Source: PBB1 sp043738425
GTDB lineage: Bacteria > Pseudomonadota > Gammaproteobacteria > Burkholderiales > Burkholderiaceae_C
Length of the DNA: 64,000 nt
Assembly: GCA_043738425.1 (NCBI GenBank)
Contig: JAYUGJ010000121.1
Span: 43,347-107,346 of the forward strand
Reading direction: 5' to 3'
The notes beneath the pieces are model-generated. The model was not told the DNA's origin and ran no database searches. It worked only from the letters and a program-made list of their open reading frames with translations. Below are positions 16,162 to 24,002 of this stretch, piece after piece (positions within the stretch are counted from its first letter, which is position 1; each line of letters opens with the position of its first letter). A program made the position numbers and the translations under genes.

Positions 16162-16902
16162 TCACACCCTGAGCGCGTCGGCACGCGCCTGGGCGACAGC
16201 GAAGTCGAGGTCGCCGGAGTAGATGGCGCGGCCGCAAATGACGCCTTCGATGCCTTCGAATTCAACCGCGCACAAACGTTCGATGTCGGCCAGGTTGCTC
16301 AAGCCACCCGAGGCAATGACGGGAATCGTCAATGCCTGCGCCAGCTTCACGGTGGCGTCGATATTGATGCCACTCAGCATGCCGTCACGGCCGATGTCGG
16401 TATAGATCACGCCTTCGACGCCGTAGTCCTGGAATTTTTTCGCGAGGTCGATGACTTCGTGGCCGGTGAGCTTGCTCCAGCCGTCGGTGGCCACCTTGCC
16501 GTCTTTCGCATCGAGGCCAACGATGATGTGGCCGCCGAATGCGCTGCAGGCGTCTTGCAAGAAGCCGGGGTTTTTTACCGCTGCGGTGCCGACGATGATG
16601 AAGCTCAGGCCGTCGTCGAGGTAGCGCTCGATGGTGTCGAGGTCACGGATGCCGCCGCCCAACTGCACCGGTATTTCGTCGCCGACCTCGGCCAGGATGG
16701 CCTTGATGGCGACTTCGTTGACCGGCTTGCCGGCAAACGCACCGTTCAAATCGACCAGATGCAGCCGCCTGGCACCGGCATCGACCCAGCGCCGTGCGAT
16801 GGCGGCCGGATCCTCACCAAAGGTGGTCGATTCATTCATGTCGCCTTGTTTGAGGCGCACACATTTACCGTCTTTCAGGTCTATCGCGGGTATCAGCAGC
16901 AT
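16162..16902 (-). CDS. hisA: Phosphoribosylformimino-5-aminoimidazole carboxamide ribotide isomerase HisA
   Basis: A 246-residue TIM-barrel enzyme of histidine synthesis (ProFAR to PRFAR). It starts MLLIPAIDLKDGKCVRLKQG, with the catalytic Asp8, and continues LHLVDLNGAFAGKPVNE, VQLGGGIRDLDTIERYLD and TDIGRDGMLSGIN with the second catalytic Asp. It is the last gene of the hisG-hisA run, ending just before the bidirectional terminator; hisF lies beyond it. Confidence 0.97.
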   Translation of the reverse strand: MLLIPAIDLKDGKCVRLKQGDMNESTTFGEDPAAIARRWVDAGARRLHLVDLNGAFAGKPVNEVAIKAILAEVGDEIPVQLGGGIRDLDTIERYLDDGLSFIIVGTAAVKNPGFLQDACSAFGGHIIVGLDAKDGKVATDGWSKLTGHEVIDLAKKFQDYGVEGVIYTDIGRDGMLSGINIDATVKLAQALTIPVIASGGLSNLADIERLCAVEFEGIEGVICGRAIYSGDLDFAVAQARADALRV

Positions 16903-16996
16903 GGCCGGGGGCAGCAGTGGAGAAAAGGACCGTCGGTGGTGGGCGACGCGTGGGGTTCAGCAATGCGGTCGATCCCAGTCGTTGAAAAAACAGCGT

Positions 16997-17683
16997 TCAG
17001 GGATTCCAGTGGAGAAAGTTGCGGTACAGGGCCAGCCCGTGCTGGGCGCTTTTTTCTGGATGGAATTGCGTCGCAAAAATGTTATCGCGGCCCAGCGCGC
17101 AGGTAAAGCGCTGGCCGTAGTCGGTTTCGCCCAGGCTGTGACGTACGTCAGTCGGGCGCGCATAAAAGCTGTGCACGAAATAGAAGCTCGCGCCATCGGG
17201 CACGTCGGCCCACAGCGGGTGGGGCTGCGCGTGAGGCTGCATCTGGTGCACCTGGTTCCAGCCCATTTGCGGCACCTTGTAGCGGCTGCCATCGGGCTGC
17301 AACTGGCCGTCGAGCTGGAATCGCATCACCTCACCGGCGATCAACGCCAGGCCGGGCGTGCCGGTATCCAACGCGCCGTTTTCAGTGCTGCCTTCTTCGC
17401 TGTGCGACAGCAGCATCTGCATGCCCACGCACACACCCAACAGCGGTTTGTTGGCTGCCGCATGCAGCACCGCGGCTTGCAGCCCCGAGTCGCGCAGCTC
17501 ACGCATGCAATCGGGCATGGCGCCCTGGCCGGGCAGCACGATGCGTTCGGCGGCCATCACCGCCGCGGGGTCGGCGGTGACCACCACCTCGAACCCGGAA
17601 CCCTGCGCCACATGCAGCACCGCCTGCGACACCGAGCGCAGGTTGCCCATGCCGTAGTCGACGACAGCGATTGTTTTAGGCAT
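16997..17683 (-). CDS. hisH: Imidazole glycerol phosphate synthase subunit HisH
   Basis: A 228-residue class I glutamine amidotransferase that supplies ammonia to HisF. It starts KTIAVVDYGMGNLRSVSQAV; the nucleophile loop is LLGVCVGMQMLL with the active Cys; VHSFYA and the C-terminal ATQFHPEKSAQHGL contain the catalytic His and Glu. The length is slightly longer than usual (about 200-215). It lies between hisB and hisA on the same strand with 94 bases before hisA. Confidence 0.96.
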   Translation of the reverse strand: MPKTIAVVDYGMGNLRSVSQAVLHVAQGSGFEVVVTADPAAVMAAERIVLPGQGAMPDCMRELRDSGLQAAVLHAAANKPLLGVCVGMQMLLSHSEEGSTENGALDTGTPGLALIAGEVMRFQLDGQLQPDGSRYKVPQMGWNQVHQMQPHAQPHPLWADVPDGASFYFVHSFYARPTDVRHSLGETDYGQRFTCALGRDNIFATQFHPEKSAQHGLALYRNFLHWNP

Positions 17684-17711
17684 GGTCAGCTGCTAGTCAA
17701 ACAAAGCGTTC

Positions 17712-17782
17712 CGGCCAGCCGCCGGGCCGCCCCAAGGCAGGCCGCACCCCCTCGGGGGGCAGGAGCGTAGCGACGTGGGGGC
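17712..17782. repeat. GC-rich intergenic repeat of Comamonadaceae type
   Basis: The hisH-hisB gap contains GGCCGCCCCAAGGCAGGCCG, then CACCCCCTCGGGGGGCAG and GCGTAGCGACGTGGGGGC. The outer GCCCC/GGGGC and the inner CCCC/GGGG arms can fold into a branched hairpin. From memory, closely similar dispersed elements are common between genes in Comamonadaceae; their function is unknown. Confidence 0.65.
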
Positions 17783-17786
17783 ACTA

Positions 17787-18419
17787 TCAAAGCGAACCTT
17801 TGGTCGACGGGATCACGTCGGCCATGCGCGGATCGATCTCGACCGCAAAGCGCAGCGCGCGGGCGAATGCTTTGAACACCGTCTCGCATTGGTGGTGCGC
17901 ATTCACGCCGCGCAGGTTGTCGATGTGCAAGGTGACGCCGGCGTGGTTGACGAAGCCGTGAAAAAACTCGAACACCAGTTGGGTGTCGAGCCCGCCAAGC
18001 ATGCCGCTGGTGAACGGCACTTCCATCGTCAAGCTGGGCCGGCCGGAAAAATCGATCACGACCCGCGACAGCGCCTCGTCGAGCGGCACATACGCATGGC
18101 CATAACGGCGCAGACCGCGCTTGTCGCCGACCGCCTTGGCCACCGCCTGGCCGAGCGTGATACCCACGTCTTCGACCGTATGGTGGCCGTCGATGTGCAA
18201 GTCGCCGTGGACTTCGATGTCCAGATCGACCAGGCCGTGGCGTGCGATTTGGTCGAGCATGTGATCGAAAAAACCGATGCCGGTGGCGAGCTTGGAAACG
18301 CCGGTGCCATCGAGGCGCAACGCCACGCGGATTTGCGTTTCAGCGGTGCGACGGGTGACCTCGGCATGGCGCGGTGCAGCTGCGTAGGTGGTTGGGGGGA
18401 CGGTCAATTCAGCGCTCAT
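17787..18419 (-). CDS. hisB: Imidazoleglycerol-phosphate dehydratase HisB
   Basis: A 210-residue monofunctional IGP dehydratase (no phosphatase domain as in E. coli HisB). Metal-binding repeats FFDHMLDQIARHG and DGHHTVEDVGITLG are visible, with a second HHQCETVFKAFARAL near the C-terminus. The N-terminus has RRTAETQIRVALRLDGTG. Its start overlaps the hisC stop by 4 bases, so the two are translationally coupled. Confidence 0.97.
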   Translation of the reverse strand: MSAELTVPPTTYAAAPRHAEVTRRTAETQIRVALRLDGTGVSKLATGIGFFDHMLDQIARHGLVDLDIEVHGDLHIDGHHTVEDVGITLGQAVAKAVGDKRGLRRYGHAYVPLDEALSRVVIDFSGRPSLTMEVPFTSGMLGGLDTQLVFEFFHGFVNHAGVTLHIDNLRGVNAHHQCETVFKAFARALRFAVEIDPRMADVIPSTKGSL

Positions 18420-19519
18420 CGCGGGCTCGTTTCCAGGGTTTCCAGGGCAGATTGCAGTGCCGCCAGCAGCGCACTATTTTCTTCCGGCGTGCCCACCGTC
18501 AAGCGCAAACACCGGGCCAGCAGCGGGTGCAAGTTCGACACATTTTTGACCAGCACGCCACGTTGTTTCAAGCCCGCAAACAGCGCCGCGGCGTCGGGCA
18601 CACGCACCAGAATCATGTTGGCTTCACTCGGGAACGGGCGCACGCCGGGCAGCTCGTGCAGCGCCGACATCAGCCGCGCGCGTTCGCCGCGCAGCACCGC
18701 GGCTTGGCGGTCGAATTCGTCGGCGTGCTCCAGCGCAAACAACGCCGCCTCGCAATTGAGCACGCTGACGTTGTACGGCGGGCGCACTTTGTCGATCTCG
18801 GCAATCAGCGCTTTCGGCCCCATCAGGTAACCCAGCCGCACGCCGGCCAAACCGAATTTGCTCAGCGTGCGCATGATCAGCACGTGGCCGTGGCGCGCCA
18901 CGCGGTCGATGTAGCTGCGCGAGGCAAACGGTTGGTAGGCCTCGTCGATCACCACCAGCCCGGGTGCTGCGGCAATCAGCCGTTCGATCACCGCGTCATC
19001 GAACAAATTCGCGGTCGGGTTGTTTGGGTACGCCAGGTAGACGATGGCCGGTTGGTGCGCGGCCATCGCGGCGAGCATGGCCGCTTCGTCCAACGCAAAC
19101 TCGGCCGTTAACGGCACGCTGATCGAGCGCAGCCCTTGCAGCCGCGCCGCCACGTCGTACATCACGAAGCCCGGCACTGGTGCTAAAGAACTGGCACCGG
19201 GTTTGGCGCAGGCCAGGCTCAGCATCGAAATCAGCTCATCGGAGCCGTTGCCCAAAATCAAATCGAAGCCCGCAGGCAGGCCGGCGTGTTTCGCCAGTGC
19301 GCAGCGCAGCTCGTTGTTGCGGCTGCCCGGATAGCGGTTGATCGCGACCTCGGCCAGCCGCGCGCCGAGTGCGGCGCGCAGCGGCTCGGGCAAGCGAAAC
19401 GGGTTTTCCATCGCGTCGAGCTTGACCAGCCCTTCACTGCTTTGCACCGAATAGGCGTGCATCGCGCGCACGTCGTCGCGGATGACGGATGGCGACCAAT
19501 CATTCACCGGCGTTGTCAC
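18416..19519 (-). CDS. hisC: Histidinol-phosphate aminotransferase HisC
   Basis: A 367-residue PLP enzyme that converts imidazole acetol phosphate to histidinol phosphate. Motifs: LGNGSDELISMLSLA, YLAYPNNPTANLFDD, VVIDEAYQPFASRS and the PLP lysine in MRTLSKFGLAGVRLGY. Its start codon overlaps the vapC stop by 4 bases, so hisC translation may now depend on ribosomes that have read the toxin gene. Downstream it overlaps hisB by 4 bases. Confidence 0.97.
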   Translation of the reverse strand: MTTPVNDWSPSVIRDDVRAMHAYSVQSSEGLVKLDAMENPFRLPEPLRAALGARLAEVAINRYPGSRNNELRCALAKHAGLPAGFDLILGNGSDELISMLSLACAKPGASSLAPVPGFVMYDVAARLQGLRSISVPLTAEFALDEAAMLAAMAAHQPAIVYLAYPNNPTANLFDDAVIERLIAAAPGLVVIDEAYQPFASRSYIDRVARHGHVLIMRTLSKFGLAGVRLGYLMGPKALIAEIDKVRPPYNVSVLNCEAALFALEHADEFDRQAAVLRGERARLMSALHELPGVRPFPSEANMILVRVPDAAALFAGLKQRGVLVKNVSNLHPLLARCLRLTVGTPEENSALLAALQSALETLETSPR

Positions 19520-19971
19520 GAAACAGCATCGAGCATTTCGGGCCCGACGAGAAACGGATTCACGATACGCACGCCGTCGATCAGCTGCTCGTGCTGGAGG
19601 TCTTCAATGAGCAGCATGCCGCAGCCTTGCTGCTGCGCCGCCGCCACGATCAACGCGTCCCAGTAACTCAACGGGCAGCGGCTTTCTAAAGCCCAAGCGA
19701 CTTCGACGGTGTCATGGTCGAGCACCCACGATTGCCATCGCTGGTAGCGGCGAACCTCGCAGTGGGCGTCTGCTGCGGCCATTGGCGGCTTGATCTTTCG
19801 CGTGACGTTCACGTAAAACTCGTTCAGCACCTGCGAACTGACGCGCCCGCACCGCTTGATCCACCGCGCGCGCAACCAGCCCAGTGCGGCAGCTTGCTTG
19901 TGCTGATCGGCACCGTCTTCGGAATAGATCAAAACGTTGGTGTCAACGAAAACGATCGAATCGTTCGGCAT
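19516..19971 (-). CDS. PIN-domain toxin, VapC type
   Basis: A 151-residue PIN-domain ribonuclease, the toxin of a type II toxin-antitoxin pair. The acidic residues of the active site appear as D10 in IVFVDTNVLIYSEDG, E51 in QVLNEFYVNV and D105 in SYWDALIVAAAQ, with a C-terminal LLIEDLQHEQLIDGV. It is preceded by its antitoxin with a 29-base overlap. Its stop overlaps the hisC start by 4 bases, placing it inside the histidine operon. All catalytic residues are intact, so it is probably active unless neutralised. Confidence 0.9.
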   Translation of the reverse strand: MPNDSIVFVDTNVLIYSEDGADQHKQAAALGWLRARWIKRCGRVSSQVLNEFYVNVTRKIKPPMAAADAHCEVRRYQRWQSWVLDHDTVEVAWALESRCPLSYWDALIVAAAQQQGCGMLLIEDLQHEQLIDGVRIVNPFLVGPEMLDAVS

Positions 19972-20188
19972 AGATTTCGTCGCGTGTGAAATAGGGCGTG
20001 CCGTCAGAGTTCCAACCGCGCGGCTGATTGAGCCACTCGTTCATCGCTCGCTCGTACGCATCGTCGTGCCGCATCTTCTCGGCCAGCATCTCGCCGATCA
20101 ACGTCGACACGCTGGTGTTGCGCCGCGCGGCTTCGATGCGCGCCCAGTTGGCGACGCTTTCTTCCATGCTCACGGTGACGTTTTTCAT
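19943..20188 (-). CDS. Antitoxin of the VapC-type pair
   Basis: An 81-residue protein starting after GGGAG. The N-terminal half looks like a ribbon-helix-helix DNA-binding domain (MKNVTVSMEESVANWARIEA, RRNTSVSTLIGEM), and the C-terminal part (NEWLNQPRGWNSDGTPYFTR) probably wraps the toxin. The gene precedes and overlaps the toxin by 29 bases. The longer frame upstream to 20326 lacks a ribosome site. A short palindrome at 20219-20233 may be its operator. Confidence 0.85.
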   Translation of the reverse strand: MKNVTVSMEESVANWARIEAARRNTSVSTLIGEMLAEKMRHDDAYERAMNEWLNQPRGWNSDGTPYFTRDEIYAERFDRFR

Positions 20189-20218
20189 GCTGCGCTCCCG
20201 ACCCGAAAGGGCACAAGT

Positions 20219-20233
20219 TTCGTGACTTACGAA
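20219..20233. promoter_or_regulatory. Palindrome upstream of the antitoxin gene, possible operator
   Basis: TTCGT-GACTT-ACGAA is an inverted repeat about 30 bases before the antitoxin start and 20 bases after the hisD stop. Type II antitoxins with ribbon-helix-helix domains bind such palindromes to repress their own promoters. Binding is inferred, not shown. Confidence 0.35.
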
Positions 20234-20252
20234 GTTCGTGTCCACCGTCGCT

Positions 20253-21608
20253 TTACTTTTTGAGCCGCATTTCAGCCGCTTGCGCATGCGCTTGCAGACC
20301 TTCGCCGTAGGCCAATTCGGCCGCAATCACACCCAAGGTTTGCGCGCCAGCTTCGCTGACCTCGATCAGGCTGCTGCGCTTTTGGAAGTCGTAGACGCCC
20401 AGCGGCGACGAAAAGCGCGCGGTGCCCGAGGTGGGCAGCACGTGGTTCGGGCCGGCGCAGTAGTCGCCCAAACTTTCGCTGGTGTAGGCACCCAAAAAAA
20501 TCGCACCCGCGTGGCGCAACCGCGGCTCCCAGCGGTGCGGCTCACGCGAACTCACTTCAAGGTGTTCGGGCGCAATGCGGTTGCTGATTTCGCAGGCTTC
20601 TTCCATGCTGCGGGTTTTGATCAGCGCGCCGCGGCCTACCAGTGAGGCGCGAATCACCTCGCGGCGCGGCATGGCGTCGATCAGTCGGTCGATCTCGACT
20701 TGCACGCGGGCAATGAAGGCGGCATCCGGACACAACAAGATGCTTTGCGCCAATTCGTCGTGTTCAGCCTGGCTGAACAAATCCATCGCCACCCACTCGG
20801 CCGGCGTGCTGCCATCGGCCAGCACCAAAATTTCGCTCGGGCCGGCAATCATGTCGATGCCGACCTTGCCGAACACACGACGTTTGGCGCTCGCAACGTA
20901 CGCATTGCCGGGGCCGGTGATCTTGTCGACCGCAGGCACGGTCGCGGTGCCATAGGCCAATGCCGCCACCGCCTGCGCGCCGCCGATGGTGAACACGCGG
21001 TCCACGCCGGCCACCGCCGCCGCAGCCAGCACTAGCTGGTTTTTATCGACCGTGGCGTGGTCGGCCGATCCATCGCGGCGCGCCGGCGTCGGCACCACCA
21101 TCACGATCTCGCCCACACCGGCCACCTTGGCGGGCAGCGCATTCATCAACACGCTGGATGGGTAGGCGGCTTTGCCACCGGGCACGTAAATGCCGACCCG
21201 GTCGAGCGGCGTGACTTTCTGGCCGAGCAGCGTGCCGTCGGCGTCGCGGTAGCTCCACGAGCGGCCGCAGGCCTCGAGCTGGCGCTGGTGGTAGTCGCGC
21301 ACCCTGTCGGCTGCCGCATGCAGCGCTGCGCGTTGCGCCGGCGTGATCGCCGCCAGTGCCGCATGCAATTCGGCGTGGCCGATCTCGAGCGCCGCGACCG
21401 AGGCGGCTTTGACGCCATCGAAGCGTTCGGTGTACTCGAGCACCGCAGCATCGCCGCGCTGTTGCACGTCGGCCAGGATGGCGGCCACGCGTTCTTCAAT
21501 CGCACCATCGGTCGCGGCCGACCAGTGCAACACGCGCTCGAACTCGGCGGTGAAGTCGGTGGCAGCGGTATCGAGGTGGCGAATGTGTACGGGTAGGCGA
21601 GCGGTCAT
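20253..21608 (-). CDS. hisD: Histidinol dehydrogenase HisD
   Basis: A 451-residue zinc-dependent enzyme that oxidises histidinol to histidine in two NAD-linked steps. Visible family regions: EYTERFDGVKAASVAALEIG, VGIYVPGGKAAYPSSVLMN, ITGPGNAYVASAKRRVFG, DMIAGPSEILVLAD and SQAEHDELAQSILL, with the zinc-binding Gln/His region and the C-terminal GPNHVLPTSGTARF. The length is usual. It lies 38 bases downstream of hisG; the toxin-antitoxin pair separates it from hisC. Confidence 0.97.
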   Translation of the reverse strand: MTARLPVHIRHLDTAATDFTAEFERVLHWSAATDGAIEERVAAILADVQQRGDAAVLEYTERFDGVKAASVAALEIGHAELHAALAAITPAQRAALHAAADRVRDYHQRQLEACGRSWSYRDADGTLLGQKVTPLDRVGIYVPGGKAAYPSSVLMNALPAKVAGVGEIVMVVPTPARRDGSADHATVDKNQLVLAAAAVAGVDRVFTIGGAQAVAALAYGTATVPAVDKITGPGNAYVASAKRRVFGKVGIDMIAGPSEILVLADGSTPAEWVAMDLFSQAEHDELAQSILLCPDAAFIARVQVEIDRLIDAMPRREVIRASLVGRGALIKTRSMEEACEISNRIAPEHLEVSSREPHRWEPRLRHAGAIFLGAYTSESLGDYCAGPNHVLPTSGTARFSSPLGVYDFQKRSSLIEVSEAGAQTLGVIAAELAYGEGLQAHAQAAEMRLKK

Positions 21609-21646
21609 GGCGGTACTGCGGGGCTGAACGAATGGGGTGGAAAAAA

Positions 21647-22285
21647 CTAGCGGGGAATCGCCGACGCGAACGCATCGATGATGGCGCGGATCGGTTCGCG
21701 CTTGAGCTTGAGCGCGGCCTGGTTCACAACCAGCCGGGCCGAGATTTGCATGATCTCTTCAACCTCGACCAAATGGTTGGCCTTGAGCGTGTTGCCGCTC
21801 GATACCAGATCGACGATGGCGTCGGCCAGGCCGGTGAGCGGCGCGAGTTCCATCGAGCCGTACAGCTTGATCACATCGACGTGCACGCCCTTGTCGGCGA
21901 AATGCTGGCGCGCGGTCAGCGTGTATTTGGTCGCCACGCGGATGCGCGAGCCCAGCTTCACCGCGCTGGCGTAATCGAAGTCGGCGCGGGTGGCCACGCT
22001 CATGCGGCACTTGGCGATTTGCAAATCGAGCGGCTGGTACAAGCCCACACCGCCGTGTTCGATCAACGTGTCTTTGCCGGTCACACCCAAATCGGCACCG
22101 CCGTATTGCACATACGTAGGCACGTCGCTGGCGCGCACCAGCACCACCCGCACGTCGGGCCGGTTTGTGCCGATGATCAGCTTGCGCGATTGTTCCGGGT
22201 CTTCTGCCACCTCGATGCCCGCGGCTTGCAGCAGCGGCAGCGTTTCTTCGAAAATGCGGCCTTTGGACAGCGCCAAGGTAATCAC
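21647..22285 (-). CDS. hisG: ATP phosphoribosyltransferase, short form HisG
   Basis: A 212-residue enzyme for the first, feedback-regulated step of histidine synthesis. It begins MITLALSKGRIFEETLPLL and contains VRASDVPTYVQYGGADLGVT, then DLVSSGNTLKANHLVEVEEI. It lacks the C-terminal regulatory domain of the long form, so it belongs to HisG_S, which works as a complex with the HisZ regulatory subunit; no hisZ is in this window. Its start overlaps the murA stop by 4 bases, placing it in one transcript with murA. Confidence 0.97.
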   Translation of the reverse strand: MITLALSKGRIFEETLPLLQAAGIEVAEDPEQSRKLIIGTNRPDVRVVLVRASDVPTYVQYGGADLGVTGKDTLIEHGGVGLYQPLDLQIAKCRMSVATRADFDYASAVKLGSRIRVATKYTLTARQHFADKGVHVDVIKLYGSMELAPLTGLADAIVDLVSSGNTLKANHLVEVEEIMQISARLVVNQAALKLKREPIRAIIDAFASAIPR

Positions 22286-23610
22286 GAAGGCGTCCTCGAT
22301 TGAACGCGTTCGATGTCGGCACCGATGCCGCGCAGCTTGGTTTCCATCTGGTCGTAGCCGCGGTCGAGGTGGTAGATGCGGTCGACGCAGGTTTTACCCT
22401 CGGCCACCAGGCCGGCAATCACCAGGCTGGCCGAGGCGCGCAGGTCGGTAGCCATCACGGTGGCACCCGACAACTTCGGCACGCCGTGCACCACCGCCAA
22501 ATGGCCATCGACCTCGATGCGCGCGCCCAGCCGCACCATTTCGTTGACGTGCATGAAGCGGTTCTCAAAAATGGTTTCAGTGACGGTGGCGGTGCCATCG
22601 GCAATGCAGTTCAGCGCCATGAACTGCGCCTGCATATCGGTCGGGAACAGCGGGTACTCGCTGGTGCGAAACGTCACCGCGCGCGGCCGCTGGTGGCTGC
22701 GCACGCGGATCCAGCTGCTGCCCGCATCATTGCCAGGCTCGATGGTCACGCCGGCCTCGCGCAGCTTGTCGATCACCGCATCGAGATGATCGGCCCGCGC
22801 ACCGCGCAGCACCACATCGCCGCCGGCCGCTGCCACCGCGCATAAAAACGTACCTGCCTCGATGCGGTCCGGCACGATGCGGTGGCTGGCGCTGCCGGCC
22901 AGCCCGTGCAGCTGGTCCACGCCGCGGATACGGATGCGCCGGGTGCCATGGCCTTCGATGTGTGCGCCCATCGCGATCAGCATGCAGGCCAAGTCGACCA
23001 CCTCGGGCTCTTGCGCCGCGTTTTCCAGTACGGTTTCGCCGTCGGCCAGCGTGGCCGCCATCAGCAGGTTTTCGGTGCCGGTGACGGTGACCATGTCGGT
23101 GGTGATTTTTGCGCCGCGCAGTCGCTGCGGTCGGCCAGCAGACGGCGCGCCGTCGTACGTGCGCGCCAAGATGTAGCCGTGCTCCACCGTGATGTGCGCG
23201 CCCATCGCCTGCAGACCTTTGATGTGCTGATCGACCGGCCGCGAACCAATCGCGCAACCGCCGGGCAGCGATACCCGCGCCACGCCGAACCGCGCCAGCA
23301 GCGGGCCCAACACCAAGATGGACGCGCGCATGGTTTTCACCAACTCGTACGGCGCTTCGGGGTTGCCCACCTGCCCGGCATCCAGGCGCACCAACGTCGG
23401 ATCGATCTCACTGCGCTCGGCCGCCACGCCCATGTTGCGCAACAACTTCAGCGTGGTGCCCACGTCTTGCAAGCGCGGCACGTTGACCAGCGTCACCGGC
23501 TCGGCGCTCAGCAGCGCCGCGCACAGCTCAGGCAATGCCGCGTTTTTCGCGCCGGAGATCGCCACCTCACCGTGGAGTGGGCGACCGCCGCGTATCAATA
23601 GTTTGTCCAT
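22282..23610 (-). CDS. murA: UDP-N-acetylglucosamine 1-carboxyvinyltransferase MurA
   Basis: A 442-residue cytoplasmic enzyme for the first committed step of peptidoglycan synthesis, adding enolpyruvate to UDP-GlcNAc; the target of fosfomycin. The start at 23610 gives MDKLLIRGGRPLHGEVAISG, the usual N-terminus; the frame is open upstream to 23682. The active-site Cys lies in PGGCAIGSRPVDQHI, and SEYPLFPTDMQAQFMALNCI and ENRFMHVNEM are typical. The active-site Cys predicts normal fosfomycin sensitivity. It leads the his genes and follows ibaG by 87 bases. Confidence 0.97.
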   Translation of the reverse strand: MDKLLIRGGRPLHGEVAISGAKNAALPELCAALLSAEPVTLVNVPRLQDVGTTLKLLRNMGVAAERSEIDPTLVRLDAGQVGNPEAPYELVKTMRASILVLGPLLARFGVARVSLPGGCAIGSRPVDQHIKGLQAMGAHITVEHGYILARTYDGAPSAGRPQRLRGAKITTDMVTVTGTENLLMAATLADGETVLENAAQEPEVVDLACMLIAMGAHIEGHGTRRIRIRGVDQLHGLAGSASHRIVPDRIEAGTFLCAVAAAGGDVVLRGARADHLDAVIDKLREAGVTIEPGNDAGSSWIRVRSHQRPRAVTFRTSEYPLFPTDMQAQFMALNCIADGTATVTETIFENRFMHVNEMVRLGARIEVDGHLAVVHGVPKLSGATVMATDLRASASLVIAGLVAEGKTCVDRIYHLDRGYDQMETKLRGIGADIERVQSRTPS

Positions 23611-23697
23611 GGGCTGCTGGCTGATGACTGCCGCCGGTGCCGACTGTGGACCTGCCACTGGCAAGCCGTGCAGCCGCGGCACGCGCTGCGGCTCGCG

Positions 23698-23979
23698 TCA
23701 GTGGTGTGAGGGGGCTGACGCGCGGGCTTCGCGGTCGGGGCCGGCGCTCCATTCGGCCGGCGTCAGCGTTTTCATCGACAGCGCGTGGATGTCGGCGCGC
23801 ATTTTTTTGCCCAGCGCGCGGTAAACCAGCTGGTGGCGGGCCACCCGGCTGGCCCCCTCGAACAGCGGCGACACGATGGTGGCGTAGAAATGGCGACCGT
23901 CGCCTTGCACGTCCACATGGTCGCAATGCAGGCCTTGTGCGATGTAGCGTTGCACGTCGTTCGGAGTGGGTTCAGACAT
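23698..23979 (-). CDS. ibaG: BolA family protein, IbaG type
   Basis: A 93-residue BolA-family protein. BolA proteins bind monothiol glutaredoxins with a shared 2Fe-2S cluster. The sequence has HVDVQGDGRHFYATIVSPLF, RVARHQLVYRALGKKM and the C-terminal IHALSMKTLTPAEW, as in IbaG (YrbA), which is usually encoded beside murA and mla genes. The start at 23979 was chosen inside a longer frame because MSEPTPNDVQRYI is the normal N-terminus. The tail after residue 80 is variable. Confidence 0.93.
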   Translation of the reverse strand: MSEPTPNDVQRYIAQGLHCDHVDVQGDGRHFYATIVSPLFEGASRVARHQLVYRALGKKMRADIHALSMKTLTPAEWSAGPDREARASAPSHH

Positions 23980-24002
23980 GCTGAAATTATGGCTCACGGG
24001 GT

